Origin: Rostratula benghalensis
Taxonomy: Eukaryota; Chordata; Aves; Charadriiformes; Rostratulidae
Direction: 5' to 3'
NCBI GenBank assembly: GCA_013399305.1
Contig: VXAI01000116.1
Location: forward strand, 351,617-415,616
Length of the DNA stretch: 64,000 bases
Every line of letters begins with the position of its first letter. Positions within the stretch are counted from its first letter, which is position 1. Both the position numbers and the translations under genes were made by a program. Under the pieces are notes generated by a model. It searched no databases and was not told where the DNA came from. It was given only the letters and a program-made list of their open reading frames with translations. Shown here piece after piece: positions 1 through 13,031 of the stretch.

Positions 1-1855
1 ATAAACTTAAGTGGTTTATATATATTTAGATGTATGTGTAGTAAGAGATTATATAACTATATAAGAATTAAAAGTACTACTTCAGCAGGGAATTATTTAA
101 ACATTCCAAAATGAAAATAGCATTACAATGTCTTTGCAATTCTAAGGTAATATTAGAGCATTCGAGATCTTATTAGAAACTTGTAACATTTAAAAATATA
201 TAATCATGCTAATAAATTCCTTTGTTACAAACTATTTTTGTTTTCAAAACTTCATATGAAAATATGTGCTGATTAACCTTTTTCCTTAACATGTGACTTT
301 TTTGGGGGGAAAACTTTAAAAGTATACAAAAAATTATCTGTCTGTCTAATGGAATTTTGAGCAATATATAAGACGTTAAGGTCCATATGGATCAACAGAG
401 CTATCAAAACCCAATGTTTTTTTCTAAAATATCCAGTGCTTAGACTGCATTTTGTCACACCAAAGTCTGACTTTTTAGCTTCAGCTTTGGCCAATTTTGT
501 AAATGCATTAATTTTGCTTCCATTTTTTGATATGCACAATGCAAGCTTTGCAGAACAGGAACTAGCTGTGCAAATGTGCAGGTATAGCAGCTACCAGTGC
601 AAAATTACGCTTTCTGTTCCCAAGCTCTTTCATCTTCAAGATTCAGCTTTTGTCACTTTTAGCTTTCACCCTATGCTAGCTCCTTTGGACTGCTGCAATT
701 TAACTTTATAGTTACTGATATAAACTAGACAGAAGTAACACACTATGACAATGCTCATCTTCATTTTCCCTTGCTGATATATTCCTAGGCTTCCTCAGAG
801 CTTGTTAAGAGCTTTTAAGTGCAAGAATTCTGTCTTTGTAGTCTAAACAGTATAGATATTGTCAGTCCATTTCTTTGATTTCTACTGATTCACAACTTTC
901 ATTTCATTTTTACTGATTTACGTGTCATTGAAGACAAAGTACTTGTAACACTGAAATTTGTTTTCTTTTTACTAATCTCTTTTTCTCAATAAAAGGATGT
1001 CTGTAATTCTTCCTAATAGTGCAGATACTGCTGGTAGCACACTTCCAGTGCCAAACAGCCAATGTAAGATGTCATGATTCATGACATAGAAATAGCTATT
1101 GAATCGGCACTAATTGTTCTTCTTGGTGTCTGGTTCCACAGCCAGAACAAAACCAATCCCCACTACCCTACAGAATTGGAACTGGTCGCTGCCAGACATG
1201 GGATGTTTGCTAGAGTTAATTTGTTGTGTATCACAGCCACGTTTAAAAACCTGGTTCTTTAAAAAAACAACATATTCTGCATTTCCTTTCATTAACATCT
1301 TATGAAATATCCTTCTATATTCTAAACAAAGACACATGTTTAGCAAATAGTTTACTATCTTTGGAAAAATATCCATTTGTTTACTAGAAATGTACAAGAC
1401 AGGCTGTGAATAAAGAAGAATAAGGCTTCTGAAAGTGCACCCACAAAGGTTTGCTTTTCAGGGTTGATATTACAAGTAATTAGCTTGACATTTAATAAAT
1501 GGCATTTCTAAGAACTGCTAAAGCTGACTTAACAAGCAAACAGAACAACCTTGTTTTGTTTAGAAAAGGTAGTTGCATTGTTGCACATTTTATGTAAAGT
1601 GGTTTTTGCCAGCTCATATTGAAAACATCTACATGTATGAAGTACTTGAAATAAACATGCTCTCTGTAAACTGAACTTTCAATTATGGTGTTTTCTGTTT
1701 AACACAAACTCTGATAAAATGTCCTGTGGTATATACCAAAAGTTAGTGAGCCCCTACTAGATTTATATTAAATTTACCCGCAATTAAAGCTGTGTGTTTT
1801 TTCTAAGAATATTTCAAGTCATAAACAACTCAAACTGCATTTTTACATTTCAGAC

Positions 1856-1878
1856 AAAAAAAAAAAAAAAAAAAAAAA
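1856..1878 (+). repeat. Poly-A tract (A23)
   Basis: An uninterrupted run of 23 adenines follows TTTCAGAC. The sequence just upstream shows no recognisable retrotransposon or processed gene, so this is annotated as a mononucleotide repeat and not as a retroposition tail. Length is likely polymorphic. Confidence 0.9.
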
Positions 1879-2339
1879 CCAGAAGATATGTTGAAACTAT
1901 ATGTCCTCAAACTTTTCCTAGGTTTTAGAACTGAATTTGGTATTAGCTAGTAAAGCAACCACTTTGAAAAACCAAGATTGCATGTGCTAATTTGGTTATC
2001 CAGCCCAGAGGATAGGTTTGTTTACATGGAACACAATTCAAGGGCATCTAGAAAAACACAGTAATTCAAGAAATACATCTGAAATTTGGTCTTATTCAAT
2101 GCTTGTGTTAAGAAGAATATTATTAAGTCTACATGTCATAATGGTCTCATCAGCTTTATTTTTGAGCATTAGAAATCTTGAACTCTCTTCCAAGTACCTG
2201 TAATATCAGAGTATCCTTCACTCACTTCACACCTCATCAGGGAAGGGAACAGAATCTTGAACCCGAATGCCAGAAATCTAGTCATAAATCAGGTTCACAT
2301 ACAGCATTTACAGACAGCATTTTTGACAAGCCTGGGGAT

Positions 2340-2420
2340 TTGGGGGTTTCTTTCTGTTTTGGTTTTTGGTTGGGTTTTTTTGTGGGCTTTTTTTGCCGGG
2401 GGTTGGGAGGGTGGGTTGCA
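2340..2420 (+). other. G/T-rich stretch with canonical G-quadruplex motif
   Basis: Four guanine runs lie close together: G5 at 2,398-2,402, then G3 at 2,405-2,407, 2,409-2,411 and 2,413-2,415, with loops of 2, 1 and 1 bases. This satisfies the usual G3+N1-7 rule with very short loops, which is the stable class. The 55 bases before it are G/T-rich (TTTTGG and TTGGG blocks). Nothing nearby looks like a promoter or gene, so a role is not shown. Confidence 0.65.
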
Positions 2421-3545
2421 ATTAATTTTCCATGGGGTGAGGCAGATCCACAAAACCATTCTCTTTAAAAGGAAACATGAGCAAAACTACTGACCCTTTT
2501 TTTTCCCTTAATGCCAGAATCCAATGATGACATGGTCTACTGAGCCATGCAGTGGATCTGCCTTGGGACAGTATTAGTATGTATTAACATGTATACAAAT
2601 GTTTGTTTGAGATCTGAAGTACATAATGTATGAAAGACGGACAAAATGTGAAATGCTTGAATGAGTGGAAACAATGTCAAATGTCATCTCTTCTATATAC
2701 TTGAGATTTGGGGACAGCGGAAAACATAAGCCTTTTTCTCTTTCTTTATTTCTATCCCTAACATCTTTCATAATCTAAAGGAAATCACAAGCATGGAAAA
2801 AAATTAAGGGGATAAGAAAAATACAACTTTTATCAAACGCAAAATAAATCCTTAGATGGGTGATATTTTCTCAAGACACCTTTCATTTCTTACAAGGGAA
2901 AAGCTTAATAAAATCAACAGTTCTTAGTTTGCAGCAGTTTTGAAACAGCAGAAACATAACTTGAGAAGGTAAATGAATACAGTTTTCCATTGCAGCGTAC
3001 AGCTAGTACTTGCAAATAATGAAAATGCCTTACCTTCAGCAAAGCAATTCTGAATTTACAAACAAAACAGAAGTTAAATTAGCACCTCAATATCTTGGGG
3101 GTCCCTCACTGGCACAGGTACATTGATGGAAGATGTCCCTAAAATTTCCAATTCAGAAAAGATATTGTGTCTTCACTGACACTCTTTGACATCTCTCCTG
3201 CTACACCTTGCAGGTCTTTTGTTGCCCCCTGCAACTCTCTAACTCGGATCCCACAGTTAATCTTCTCCCTTCAATCCATTGTAAAGCTGATCCAGCTTAC
3301 TTCCAGCTCCCTGTTTCACAGCCTTTCTTTCCTTCACTCGTATAAACCTTTCCATTAAAGAATTCACTTTCTGCCCACAGGGCAGTTCCATGTATTTTGT
3401 CATAGTGAAAATGCAAACAGGGAAAAGCATCTTGTATACACATGAATGAATTATGCTCCCTCAGAAAAAGCCTTTTGAACTGCAGTTTCTTTCCCTTCTT
3501 CCCCATTTCTTGTCACCCCGGGTTGTTTTTCAAATGTGCTTTCAC

Positions 3546-3605
3546 AGCAGCTCTTCATTGAAGTGAATGGTGCTAGTTTGCGACCTTGGTATTTGTGCAG
3601 TAATT
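3546..3605. repeat. Possible relic of a palindromic amniote repeat
   Basis: The stretch contains AGCTCTTCATTGAAGTGAAT followed by GGTGCTA and TTTG. This resembles, from memory, the centre of a widespread palindromic repeat of reptiles and birds in which a core like CATTGAAGTCAATGG separates two arms that include TTTACACCAGC. The match is partial and I did not align it. I know no reliable family name for it. Confidence 0.35.
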
Positions 3606-6600
3606 GCTATTGTTCAGCCCTGTATTTAATAGGCAAGTGAGAGGACTACTAAAAATACAGCAACACTCATGAAGATTGCCTACAAATCCCTTTAGAAGTA
3701 CATACAAAGCTGCAGTCCCAAACAAAACCTGTTCCATTCAGCGAGGCTTTGCTGGTACACTGTCATGCAAAAATAGAAGACGAAGAAGAAATAATACTGG
3801 GTCAGAAAAAAGAGAGGAAAGAATAAAGACTAGTTCAAACAACTATGGCCTTCATTGGGAGAGCAAAATTCTGTTTAATCTCTGCCAATAAACTGTTCTC
3901 ATTTTTTCAATTGCTTCAAAATCAAGCTTCCTCTAATTTGTGCTAAACAGCTTTTGATTTTATCAACAAAGCATCAAATGGCCTGTGCAATACATAGTGT
4001 GAATATCTTTCATAAAGGTCAAATTGGCTTTGTGTCTTAGAAAGTGAAATCTCCTCACCTTCTTTATTTTATGATTCAAGCTGTATTTGAAAATGTACTG
4101 TTCATTTATAGTGCTATAGCTCACTCTTCTTTCTTTCCTGCAAATCTTATTACCAGCTAACATTGCCCTTTATGAAATGAATGTTTTACATGCTTTCCCT
4201 TTAAAAGGCCCCATCATTTGTGTATCTTCTTATGTTGTTAAACAAGTATGTTTATTTCTGATAGATGACCATGAAACTGTGACAAATCAAACAAGAATAA
4301 TAATCGGTACCAGAGTTTCCTGTTGTAAAATGGAACTGAGCCATCATAAAACATAAGCCCCACAAATTGTGCTAGATGGTTTAAAATTGGACTTGTTATA
4401 GTTTTAGTTACCAATAGCCCCACCATTTTAGGACCACATAATTGAAAACCAGTTATGCTGGAATCTAAAAAGGATAACATCTCTCCATCTGACACTATTT
4501 CTTTATTTCTGACAGAAAATTTGGCCATTTCTCCTATACAGTGAGAAAAAAATTAGGTAAATGTGCCTGAGGCAGCCAGGAGTAATTTCATTGTTTCTTA
4601 AAGTCCCCTTTATATTAAGGACTCAAACTGAACCCCAGCACTGTTATTTTTTTTCCATTGTACCCAGGTGTGACTAACTACAGATCACCTAAAATGCTGA
4701 CACAAAAGGTAATTAGAGTTAATCCTATGCTTCAGCTGAAGCTCAGCAACTAGTCAATGTCCCTTTATAGAGTAAAATGGGGGTGCAGATGTTTTCACAC
4801 TGAGCGAACTCAAGAGAGAGTTTGATTCTACAAGCCCTATTCAGTAGTGAGGCAAAGCAACATACTAAGGTCTCAAGGTTTTGCCAGTCCTTCAGCTCTG
4901 AAGATGAGATTCTCAAAACTGTTCAGTTGTCACAGATAAAGTAGCACCATCCAACATTTGGCCTTGTGGTTTCTGGCCTCTATTGCAAAAAGCCTTCCAT
5001 TCAGAAAGTTGATTTCTTACTAGCAGCATCTTCTAAGCCAGGGAATGAAAAAAACAACTTTCATTGTAGAAGTTAATTTTCATTACAGCATTCAGAAATG
5101 CTAATATTAATGTATTTCTTCATATAGGAGCTATCTGTAGAAAACATAGGTTTGGCAAATAGATATATGGTTTCTGGGATTTTCTAGTTTCTTTCCAGTA
5201 CTATCTGTCATAGTCTAACTATGAAAATACATATAGTAACAGCGACTTGAGAAAAGCACACTATTTCAGCCAATTAAAAGAAAAGTGAAGAATCTGAATC
5301 AGGCTTCATTGGCCAGGCTGAGTCATTCTGAAGCGGGCAGTATTACCTTACTGAAGAAATCTAACAACAAAAGATGGGTGGTCTTGCAAATCTTCCAAAG
5401 TATAAATCAGATGGCTTATTTGAAGCACCTCACACTGCTAACATATTCAATGAGTCTTTCTGCAACCATGCTTTTGCATGAATGGGCAACAGGAGCTCTG
5501 TTACCAGCCCTTCCCATCAAAATTGGTCAACATTTTTCCATCATGATACTCTGTTTTCAGCTACTTAGAGGAACTTCAGCTACTGAAGCAGAAGGTTTCT
5601 TTGCTGAACATATGCATCTTAAAAAAAAAAGAAATCAAAAAAGCCCACCACCAGAACAGCCTAGTAGACAAAGACTGAATTCCAACTTGCCTCCTTGTAT
5701 TCTGCTAGAAGATCATTATTCCCTATGACAGAAATAGAGGTGGGCAACAGAATGAAAAGCTGAGCTAAGTTCAAGGCAGTGCCTGGTTGTGACTCATCTC
5801 TGTTCATGAATAAGGATGAACCAAGTCAATGCAAAGTTCCTGGCATTATTTCCTTATCATCAAATATGTTTGATTTCTCACATATTTGTCATCAACTCCT
5901 TTGGCTGGATTGTTTTTGGCTGATAGAGATAAGCTAGACCATTTATTTAACTCACATTTTTAGCTATCTAGCTCATTGAAAGCGGAAATACTCTGCATTC
6001 TATATGCGGAATAACTAATAGCAGCAAATAAAGAGAAAAAATAAAACCAGCCTCAAAGTTCTGATCAAAAGATTTCACAATTGCTGAAAAGAGGAGGAAT
6101 GAAAAATAGGCTCCAGGTCAATCTGCAAGCCCTTACAGGGCCCCTTACAGGCCACAGAGGGCTACCAGAAGAGAATTGGGGCTACTCCATAGTTCACACC
6201 ACTTTAAACTCATCTAGTTCCTCCCTATCATATTACTCATATGAAATTTATTCAACAAAGGTGAGTAGAAGACACCAGAAAAAGCACTTCTACTCCTCCT
6301 CTTCCCTTGGTGATTCCTTGGTTGCCACCTTCTGCCCTTGTGGAATCTCTCCAGGGTCCTGGGAGAAGACTACCAGCAAGAAACACTGACAAAAATATGT
6401 GCTGCTTCTCCGTTGTACAAGATGCTAGTATGAACCTTAAGAGGGTCATAGAAATACTGCAATGACCTTCTAATAAACTCACAGATCATTAGCGAGAGTT
6501 ATTCTTCTTGTTATTAACGTTTGAAAAAGGCAAGTTGCTAATTATTTGGCATTAACAAATAAACAGATCATATCCGTTCTGTACTGCCAACGAAGTATCT

Positions 6601-8819
6601 GTATCCACTTTGCTGTAACTGTAAGCAAAGTGCATCAGCAGATCTTGGGAGTTCATATGTATTTTCGCATATGCCTAGTAGTACACACACAAACATTGAT
6701 GTTAACATACTAGAACTAACATTTGCCTGTAGCCTTAAAGCTCTTGCCTCATATTTTTAATTGAATAAATTGTTGAACTTTTTTAACAGTGTATCCTACA
6801 AGTCTCTCCTACAAGACAAATGACAATATTCATAATTTAATATGCAGTTTAGATTCAAAGGAGTACAACCAAATCTGTACAAACATTTACGGAATTAGTC
6901 AGGTTTTGTTCCCAGAAGTTATGGAAAAAACTCTGGTCCTCTTACTTTACAAGACAGCTGGAGCAATGTAATTTGCTAAAAACATTTTAGAATTAATTCT
7001 GACATTTTAATCAATTAATTTACTGGGTTTTTTACTGAAGATTTAGGTATTCAGCTATTTTGACAGTTGCTTGAATATGGTTTGAGGGATATTGGCACTA
7101 ATAAACTATTAGAAAACATATTTGTCTTTCATATTCTTAGACATTTTCACCAATATTTCTCAGTTCCTAGCTTTTAATGAGAAAATATACTAAGCCTAAG
7201 GAAAGAATCACTTTTACCACAAAAAGAGGGAGACCTTACATTTTGTGTTCTTTAGCATATTTTTAAAAATAATCATATTTTTACAAATGCTGGGACTTAA
7301 AATCTTTAAAAGTATTAAATAGCAGATTTTTAAAAAAAATCTTCTTTAAAACCAACATTTCTACAGACATTGTGAGACTTCAATTATGAGGCATTTTAAC
7401 AAAGATTTGTAACAAACATCATCTCATAGCCGAGCTGATACTCAGCTTCAACTTCCTTTACCTTTAGTACAAATGTACAGGTAGTACCAATTTAAAAAAA
7501 AAAAATAATAATGAGCTATTTTGTTTTAAAATATGCTGTCAAATTATGTTTCTCCCTCTTTCCATTCATGAGCCCAGCACTACAATCTAATTTGCCAGCA
7601 TTCACATAGGGAAATTTGCACACATCTAGGTCTTGCTCAGATATATCAGCTCAGAAAACCAGAGCATATGCTTCTGATTAATAGACCCAAGTAAGAGCTG
7701 ATCACAAAGTAAAAACAATAATGTCCTTTAAAAAGGACAGTTACAATTTTTTGTAAGGTTGTCTCACATTTTTCTGTTCCACTGAATGACATCACAGCTC
7801 TCTCAATGACTTCACAGAACTTTCTGCTCTTTATCACATACAGTGATGTGCACAGCATGAGTGGTTGGAGCAGGATAGCCAGCCTTGTTGGCCAGCAGAT
7901 CTGAACCAACTACGAAGAAAAAGTAATCCTGTGCCGAATAGACTGCAACAGATTGCTTCCTCCTTGTAATGAATGGAAGACCAAAGCAAAACTGTAACTG
8001 AGAGCTAGCACCCTGCCTGATCTGATCTGGGGGTGGACAACTATAGGCTGCCACTCAGTCAATTTAAAGCAAGTTGTCATTGCAAAATTTAATCCCAAAG
8101 AACAAGTAAATAAGGGATTTCAGAGCCTTTCTTTGCCTTTCTAAACAATATTTGCAAAAACACATTGTGGATATACTCTAAACATTCCCTTTCATTGAGA
8201 CAGCAGTATCCTGTCAATAGTAGCTTAAATCATTTCTTTTCTGTCTGCTTGCATAAAAATTTAGATATTGAAATGCGTAAAAGACCTAAACAGAAAGCAT
8301 TGGAAGACAGAATGGATGCTAACTCATCGTCAATACCTGACTGCTTCACAATCCATTGGCTTTTCATCATTTTATATACCAAGATTATAGAGTGCAGAGT
8401 AAAAGCGAAGATCAGAGCAGACGCATCATTTTGCTGCTAGCAACAGCCTACCTGGGGACTTCTAAGTGCAGGTTAAGAAAATGTTTAGTTACTATCATGA
8501 TTCAGAGCCCAGTTAATTCTGTGAAAGTCCTAAGAAGCATTTAGGGCATACACATTTTTATTACCATTTTTATTTATCAAGAAAAACTTGGGTCGGTCAG
8601 ATAAGTGTCTTATTTTCACAAGCGCTGGATCTTTTTATATATTTCTCAGTGCCCTTTGACTGAAAGAGATGGAACTAAGTAAGTTCCATAGGTCTCAAAA
8701 GCATAAAGTCTCAAATTTCGCATCATGAGCTTTTACTGCATAGACCTCTTTTCAGTCACATTATTTTTAGTGAGTTTCCATGGAGGAATAGGAGTTTGGG
8801 CTCTCAGCTGGCCTTATAC

Positions 8820-9330
8820 TACAGGAGCTTAGGTCAGTGAAAAGCTAATACAAGCTAAAGTCAGTCAATGATGGCAAAGGGAAGACTCAGATGAGGGTTA
8901 CAAGATCCATCCTGCAAGACAGAGATTTCAAAAAAAGAAGCCTGAAGCAGAATTAGACTGGCTGTTCAGCAGCAGGAACAAGGTGGGACAGAAAACAGGA
9001 CAGAGGAATACATACCAAATACATACCAGGATCAAGAACCAAAGCTGGAGCAGATGAAAAAGGTCTCAGGATCACAGACCAGAGCGACACCCAAGTGCTG
9101 ATGGGGAAACCTGGCTGATGGGAAAACCACCAGCCAAGCTTTTAAACCAATATCTAAATCCCTGGGGGATAAACTGTGGCTAGACCACTTGACTGTCATT
9201 TTGATTGACAGTGATTGGGTACCCAAGTACCTGGGCCAGGTTTGGACGGGGTTTGATGTATGCTAGGACTGCTTGAGACAGGAGGGGCACAATGGGACTT
9301 GTAAAGATTACCATCTGTCAGTCACCCAAG
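8820..9330. other. GC-richer patch, unclassified, possible old interspersed repeat
   Basis: Base composition rises clearly above the AT-rich surroundings for about 500 bases. Inside is a perfect 11-bp tandem duplication (AATACATACCA at 9,007-9,017 and 9,018-9,028) and a 7-bp inverted repeat, ACTGTCA and TGACAGT, around 9,190-9,213. No frame is long or domain-like. The texture, with repeated phrases of the type AGGATCA and ACCAGAG, suggests a decayed interspersed repeat or a non-coding transcript, but I cannot name a family. Confidence 0.35.
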
Positions 9331-10084
9331 TTCTTGGTACGTACTCATGTATGCAAAGAAATACATGCTTACATGAAAACAGACACCTTTCACTTTGGGT
9401 TTGAAGGACAGAGCATAAAGTTTTCAAGCAAGCTAGCAAAACCTATTCAGTGGGAGGGGATTAGGAGATAAATATGGAGTGTTTTTCCTGAGATACATGC
9501 ATTTACAAAATAAAAAAAAAGGTCTGAATTTTGTCTAGCATCAATGTAGTAAATATTTTGAAGTTTTGCAGAACATCAGAAAGAATAAACTCAACATGAC
9601 AAATATTTTAAGCCTACCTCTCCCTCCAAAAATTCAAGGTAAATTTTCTTCTCAAATACTCAGTAATTATCAGATTAATTAGATTATATCTAGTCTTTGT
9701 ACTAAGACAGAATTTATTCCTTTTTGCCTTTGGATGTGATCTGAAACCATATACCATAGGAATGCTATATGGTCTAGGAGAAGCACCGGGTAAACCCAAG
9801 GTTCTACATTTAAAAAAATGAAAACAAAACAAAATTTTATCTTTTCTATATCTTTACAAGCTTACATTCTAAGCTAAAATCTCGTACTGTGTAAAATATC
9901 ACTTCAAAATGTTTTTTTAAACACTTTAAAGTCAAAATTAACTATTTTAATGAGCACTAGCTTTTGGGTTGGGGACTTTATAATGCTAGAGTTTTAAATT
10001 TTTTAATTAGGTATTCTTATTAGATGTGCTTAAAGTAATTACAATCTAAAAGCTGCTTTGGGATAATAGGAAATAAATTGATGG

Positions 10085-10154
10085 CTTTGACTTCCATCAT
10101 TGTGAGTATAATTAGCTGCCACTCATGTTGGTATTGTGGATATGGAAGTCAAAG
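10085..10154. other. 13-bp perfect inverted repeat with 44-base spacer
   Basis: CTTTGACTTCCAT at 10,085-10,097 is the exact reverse complement of ATGGAAGTCAAAG at 10,142-10,154. The 44-base spacer contains ATAATTAGC and GCCACTCATG. Stem and spacer could fold as a hairpin in RNA, or the arms could be paired binding sites. No flanking duplication or transposon ends were seen. A perfect 13-bp pairing at this distance is uncommon but can occur by chance in a 64-kb window. Confidence 0.45.
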
Positions 10155-12782
10155 AATGAAAATGAACAAACATTTTCTATGGTAGCACTGTAAAACGCAA
10201 ATTTGTTCTTATTGCTAAAGAAGACTGGGCAACTGGCATTGCCTACAGATATGCTGTAGCTGTTATGTGATTAATAGGTGTCAGTGAGACAAGAAGAATG
10301 ACTTCTGTGAGGTTTCATTCTCTTTTAGATGGGAGTGAGCAGGCTGGTCTGGCTTTTGCTTCTTCATAGTCATGCCAATCTGTCTGCTCATCTGTTCACA
10401 GGCTGCTCTGTGGGGGAATTCTGTCAGTTCCAGATGTTTCATTTATTTACTATTAAAACAATGTGGTGTGTAGCTGTCATGGTGGATGATTTTCAGAAAT
10501 AAAAAAGTATATTCTATTTGAAAAATCAGTTACTGAAAACTACTCACTTTTAATGAGCACCAGTCACATACTTGCTGAATTTCAATTCATGTAGATTGTG
10601 CTTTTGGGTTCCATTAAACATATAAATACATCATATTAACATAAATAAGTTTATTTTATGTATTTTAACCTTGTTGCTTAACTATGGGTAATTTTGCATA
10701 ATGCTGGACACTTAAAATATATTCATCCCAGGGAAAAAGTTTGTTTCCATGGCTGGTTTCTAGAACTTTTGTGAAATAACTAAGAGCCACAGGAACCTAC
10801 GCACTGCTCAGTTTCAGCTCTGGCTTGGAAATAGTGCTGTCAAGAATTGTCATAGTCAGCAGAAACACAAAGTGCTTTTAAAACTTGAACACTATTTTTT
10901 TTTTTCCCATACCTACTGTGCAACCATGGTCACAAGGATCCAGATATTATCGAAAGCTCAACAGGAAATCCATGGAAAAGACATCAGTATGACTACTCAT
11001 GTATATAACTGATTTTGGTATTTAAGTATGCCACCTTCTAAAGAATATCTCCCCCCTCCATCCTCACACCCCAACCCCCCATCTTATTTAATAGCCAATT
11101 TCATGTTCATGATAAAATATGTGTGGAAAGTTACCGGAGGCTTACAGATTTTATCAGTGTTAAAGGTATTTAACTTTTTCCTTACCCCAATAACTTGAGA
11201 CACCCATCAAGAATGATTACCATCCAGAAACAGAGTGCCCAATTCTGCTTTAATACTGAGATATGCCATACTTCCTGAAGATAGTTTAGATTACATGCCT
11301 TAGTTTTACATCTCTCATGTTCTTTTGTAGTCCAGCAGTGATCAGGAGGCATGTCTTAATCTGTGAATTCCAAATGTGAAAGAAAGGTTACATGAGATAC
11401 TGAGGCTGAAAGGAAGTTACACTGAAAGCAACACAAGATGAAATCACAAGTACAGTTATATTTTATTTTTTCCTGGGAGTGCCACCACTGGAACCTTACA
11501 TAAATTCACCAGGATTTGGGGACACTAAATGAGCTTTCCTGGACTCTTTCTCTTAAGAGTCTAATGTAAAAGAAAGCAAAGGACAAATTATGAATAGGGC
11601 TTCCCATGGTTTTTGAGGTTAGGGTTAATAATCATGTACTACTGATGGTGGGCCATTATAAATGTTGTTTTCAACCAGATCTCTACACTTCAATAGATAC
11701 ACACAATTGCAGTGGATGTGTGTGTGCCCCTAAAGTGGATTGTAACATGCACACACAAGGATATCCAGTAAATAGGGCTGTGTCTGCAAAAGGCACAGGT
11801 AAATTCAAAGTACTCAAAAAATAAGCCCAAACAGTTGGTACTATAGACTGCAATGCAAAATCCATTTGCAAACATCCATCCTTACCCCTGCTTTTTCTGC
11901 ATTATAGTGGTTATCTTTGTTTATTACACCCTATGTTTATTACTCCCTACTTCCTCCTCTCATTATGATTCCATTTCTCTTCTCTATCTAGGTGCACACA
12001 AGAACTGAGAAGGTTACTAAACAGTGTAAACACTTTAAAATAATAAAATAAATATTTTAGTAAATTTATCAAATTTTGTTCTCTTTAGATGGAAGCAGAA
12101 GCAAATGAAAGGTCTTCCACGAGCTATAATTTTGTCTTCCTTTGAGGATATGTGGAAAGAAGCAGCCAAAGTTCACTGATACATTTAAGCCATTTTCTGT
12201 GAGCAGCCACATCACCATATTCATGCAAAGAAAAAATAATGACCCTGCTAAACAAATAAAATGATGTCTCTAAAACTTCACACTTAGATCTCCATTATCT
12301 CATAACAGCATTTTAATCTCAAATTGAAATTGAAAATGTTCCACTAAGAACATTCCTTAAAGTGCTAGAATTCAGAGTACAAAGGCAGTTACTGAGTTTT
12401 GAGGCATTATTAGAAAGTTGTTTGAAATTATAAGGATGTTTGAGAAACCTTTACCATTATCAAAAGCATAAAGCAATTTTTGGGAAGATTCAGCTCACAA
12501 AGCCAGCCAAGACTGCAAATAAATATCCATGATGGGTTAGAGTGTGCCTCATTACTCATGTTGGTGGGTGGGCATACATACACATATTTTCATCAGATTG
12601 CATGCATTGCAGCCATGAGTAAATATTTACCAAAACAGTTAAGAGCTGTGCAGCCCAGGTCTATGCAGATTCACAAGAGGTGGTACTACTACAAGGAAGA
12701 AATGCATCACAGAATGATTATGTCACGCTGATCAGAATAGGACAGAACAAAGGGAAAAGCTGATTTTTGGGAGCCAACTTGG

Positions 12783-12838
12783 ATCAGATCTTCAGCTATT
12801 GTAAATGATCACCTCTTTGTTTAGGTCAAGGCAACCAA
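12783..12838. repeat. Possible relic of a palindromic amniote repeat
   Basis: The phrase GATCAGATCTTCAGCTATTG followed by TAAATGATCACCTC resembles, from memory, one arm of a palindromic repeat common in reptiles and birds (an arm like CAGATCCTCAGCTGGTGTAA). The central part and second arm are not convincing here. The element is heavily diverged and would need a repeat-library alignment. Confidence 0.35.
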
Positions 12839-12962
12839 AGGTCTTGTTCTTTTTGTAGGTTATTGAATACCTGATATTTTAAAAAGGCAAAGTAGGTACT
12901 CCAAAAATTACATGTATTTCCGGGGTTTTGTTGGTGTGTTGTTTTAAAAAAAATAATTCACT

Positions 12963-13031
12963 TTTCAGTAGTGTTTTACTACATTTCAGTAGTGGTTTAC
13001 TACATTTCTACATTTTGGTAGTGTTTTAGTT
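12963..13031 (+). repeat. Short 21-bp tandem repeat, about 2-3 copies
   Basis: A 21-bp unit beginning TTTCAGTAGTG and ending TTTACTACA occurs at 12,963-12,983 and again at 12,984-13,004 with one mismatch. A third, diverged partial unit (GGTAGTGTTTTAGTT) ends about 13,031. The copies are head-to-tail. This is a minisatellite seed or local slippage duplication, with no open frame of note. Confidence 0.75.

Larger units (their letters stand above)
1..8819. other. Gene-free AT-rich unique sequence
   Basis: No coding exon, RNA gene or young transposon could be supported in this block. Open frames are short and low-complexity in composition. The longest, about 147 codons at 5,285-5,728 on the plus strand, has no recognisable domain, signal peptide or repeat and is taken as chance. 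The block does hold a poly-A run near 1.86 kb, a G-rich patch near 2.4 kb and one old palindromic-repeat relic near 3.55 kb, listed separately. A consensus-like splice donor (AAAG|GTGAGTA) at 6,260/6,261 ends a short open frame but has no convincing upstream acceptor. Confidence 0.6.

Noticed and set aside
5285..5728. Longest non-CR1 open frame, 147 codons on the plus strand
   Set aside because: No domain, no start context of note, no splice signals and residue use matching local base composition. A frame of this length is expected somewhere in 64 kb.
6081..6389. 102-codon frame containing a consensus-like splice donor at 6,260
   Set aside because: A donor alone is common by chance. No matching acceptor or conserved peptide was seen.
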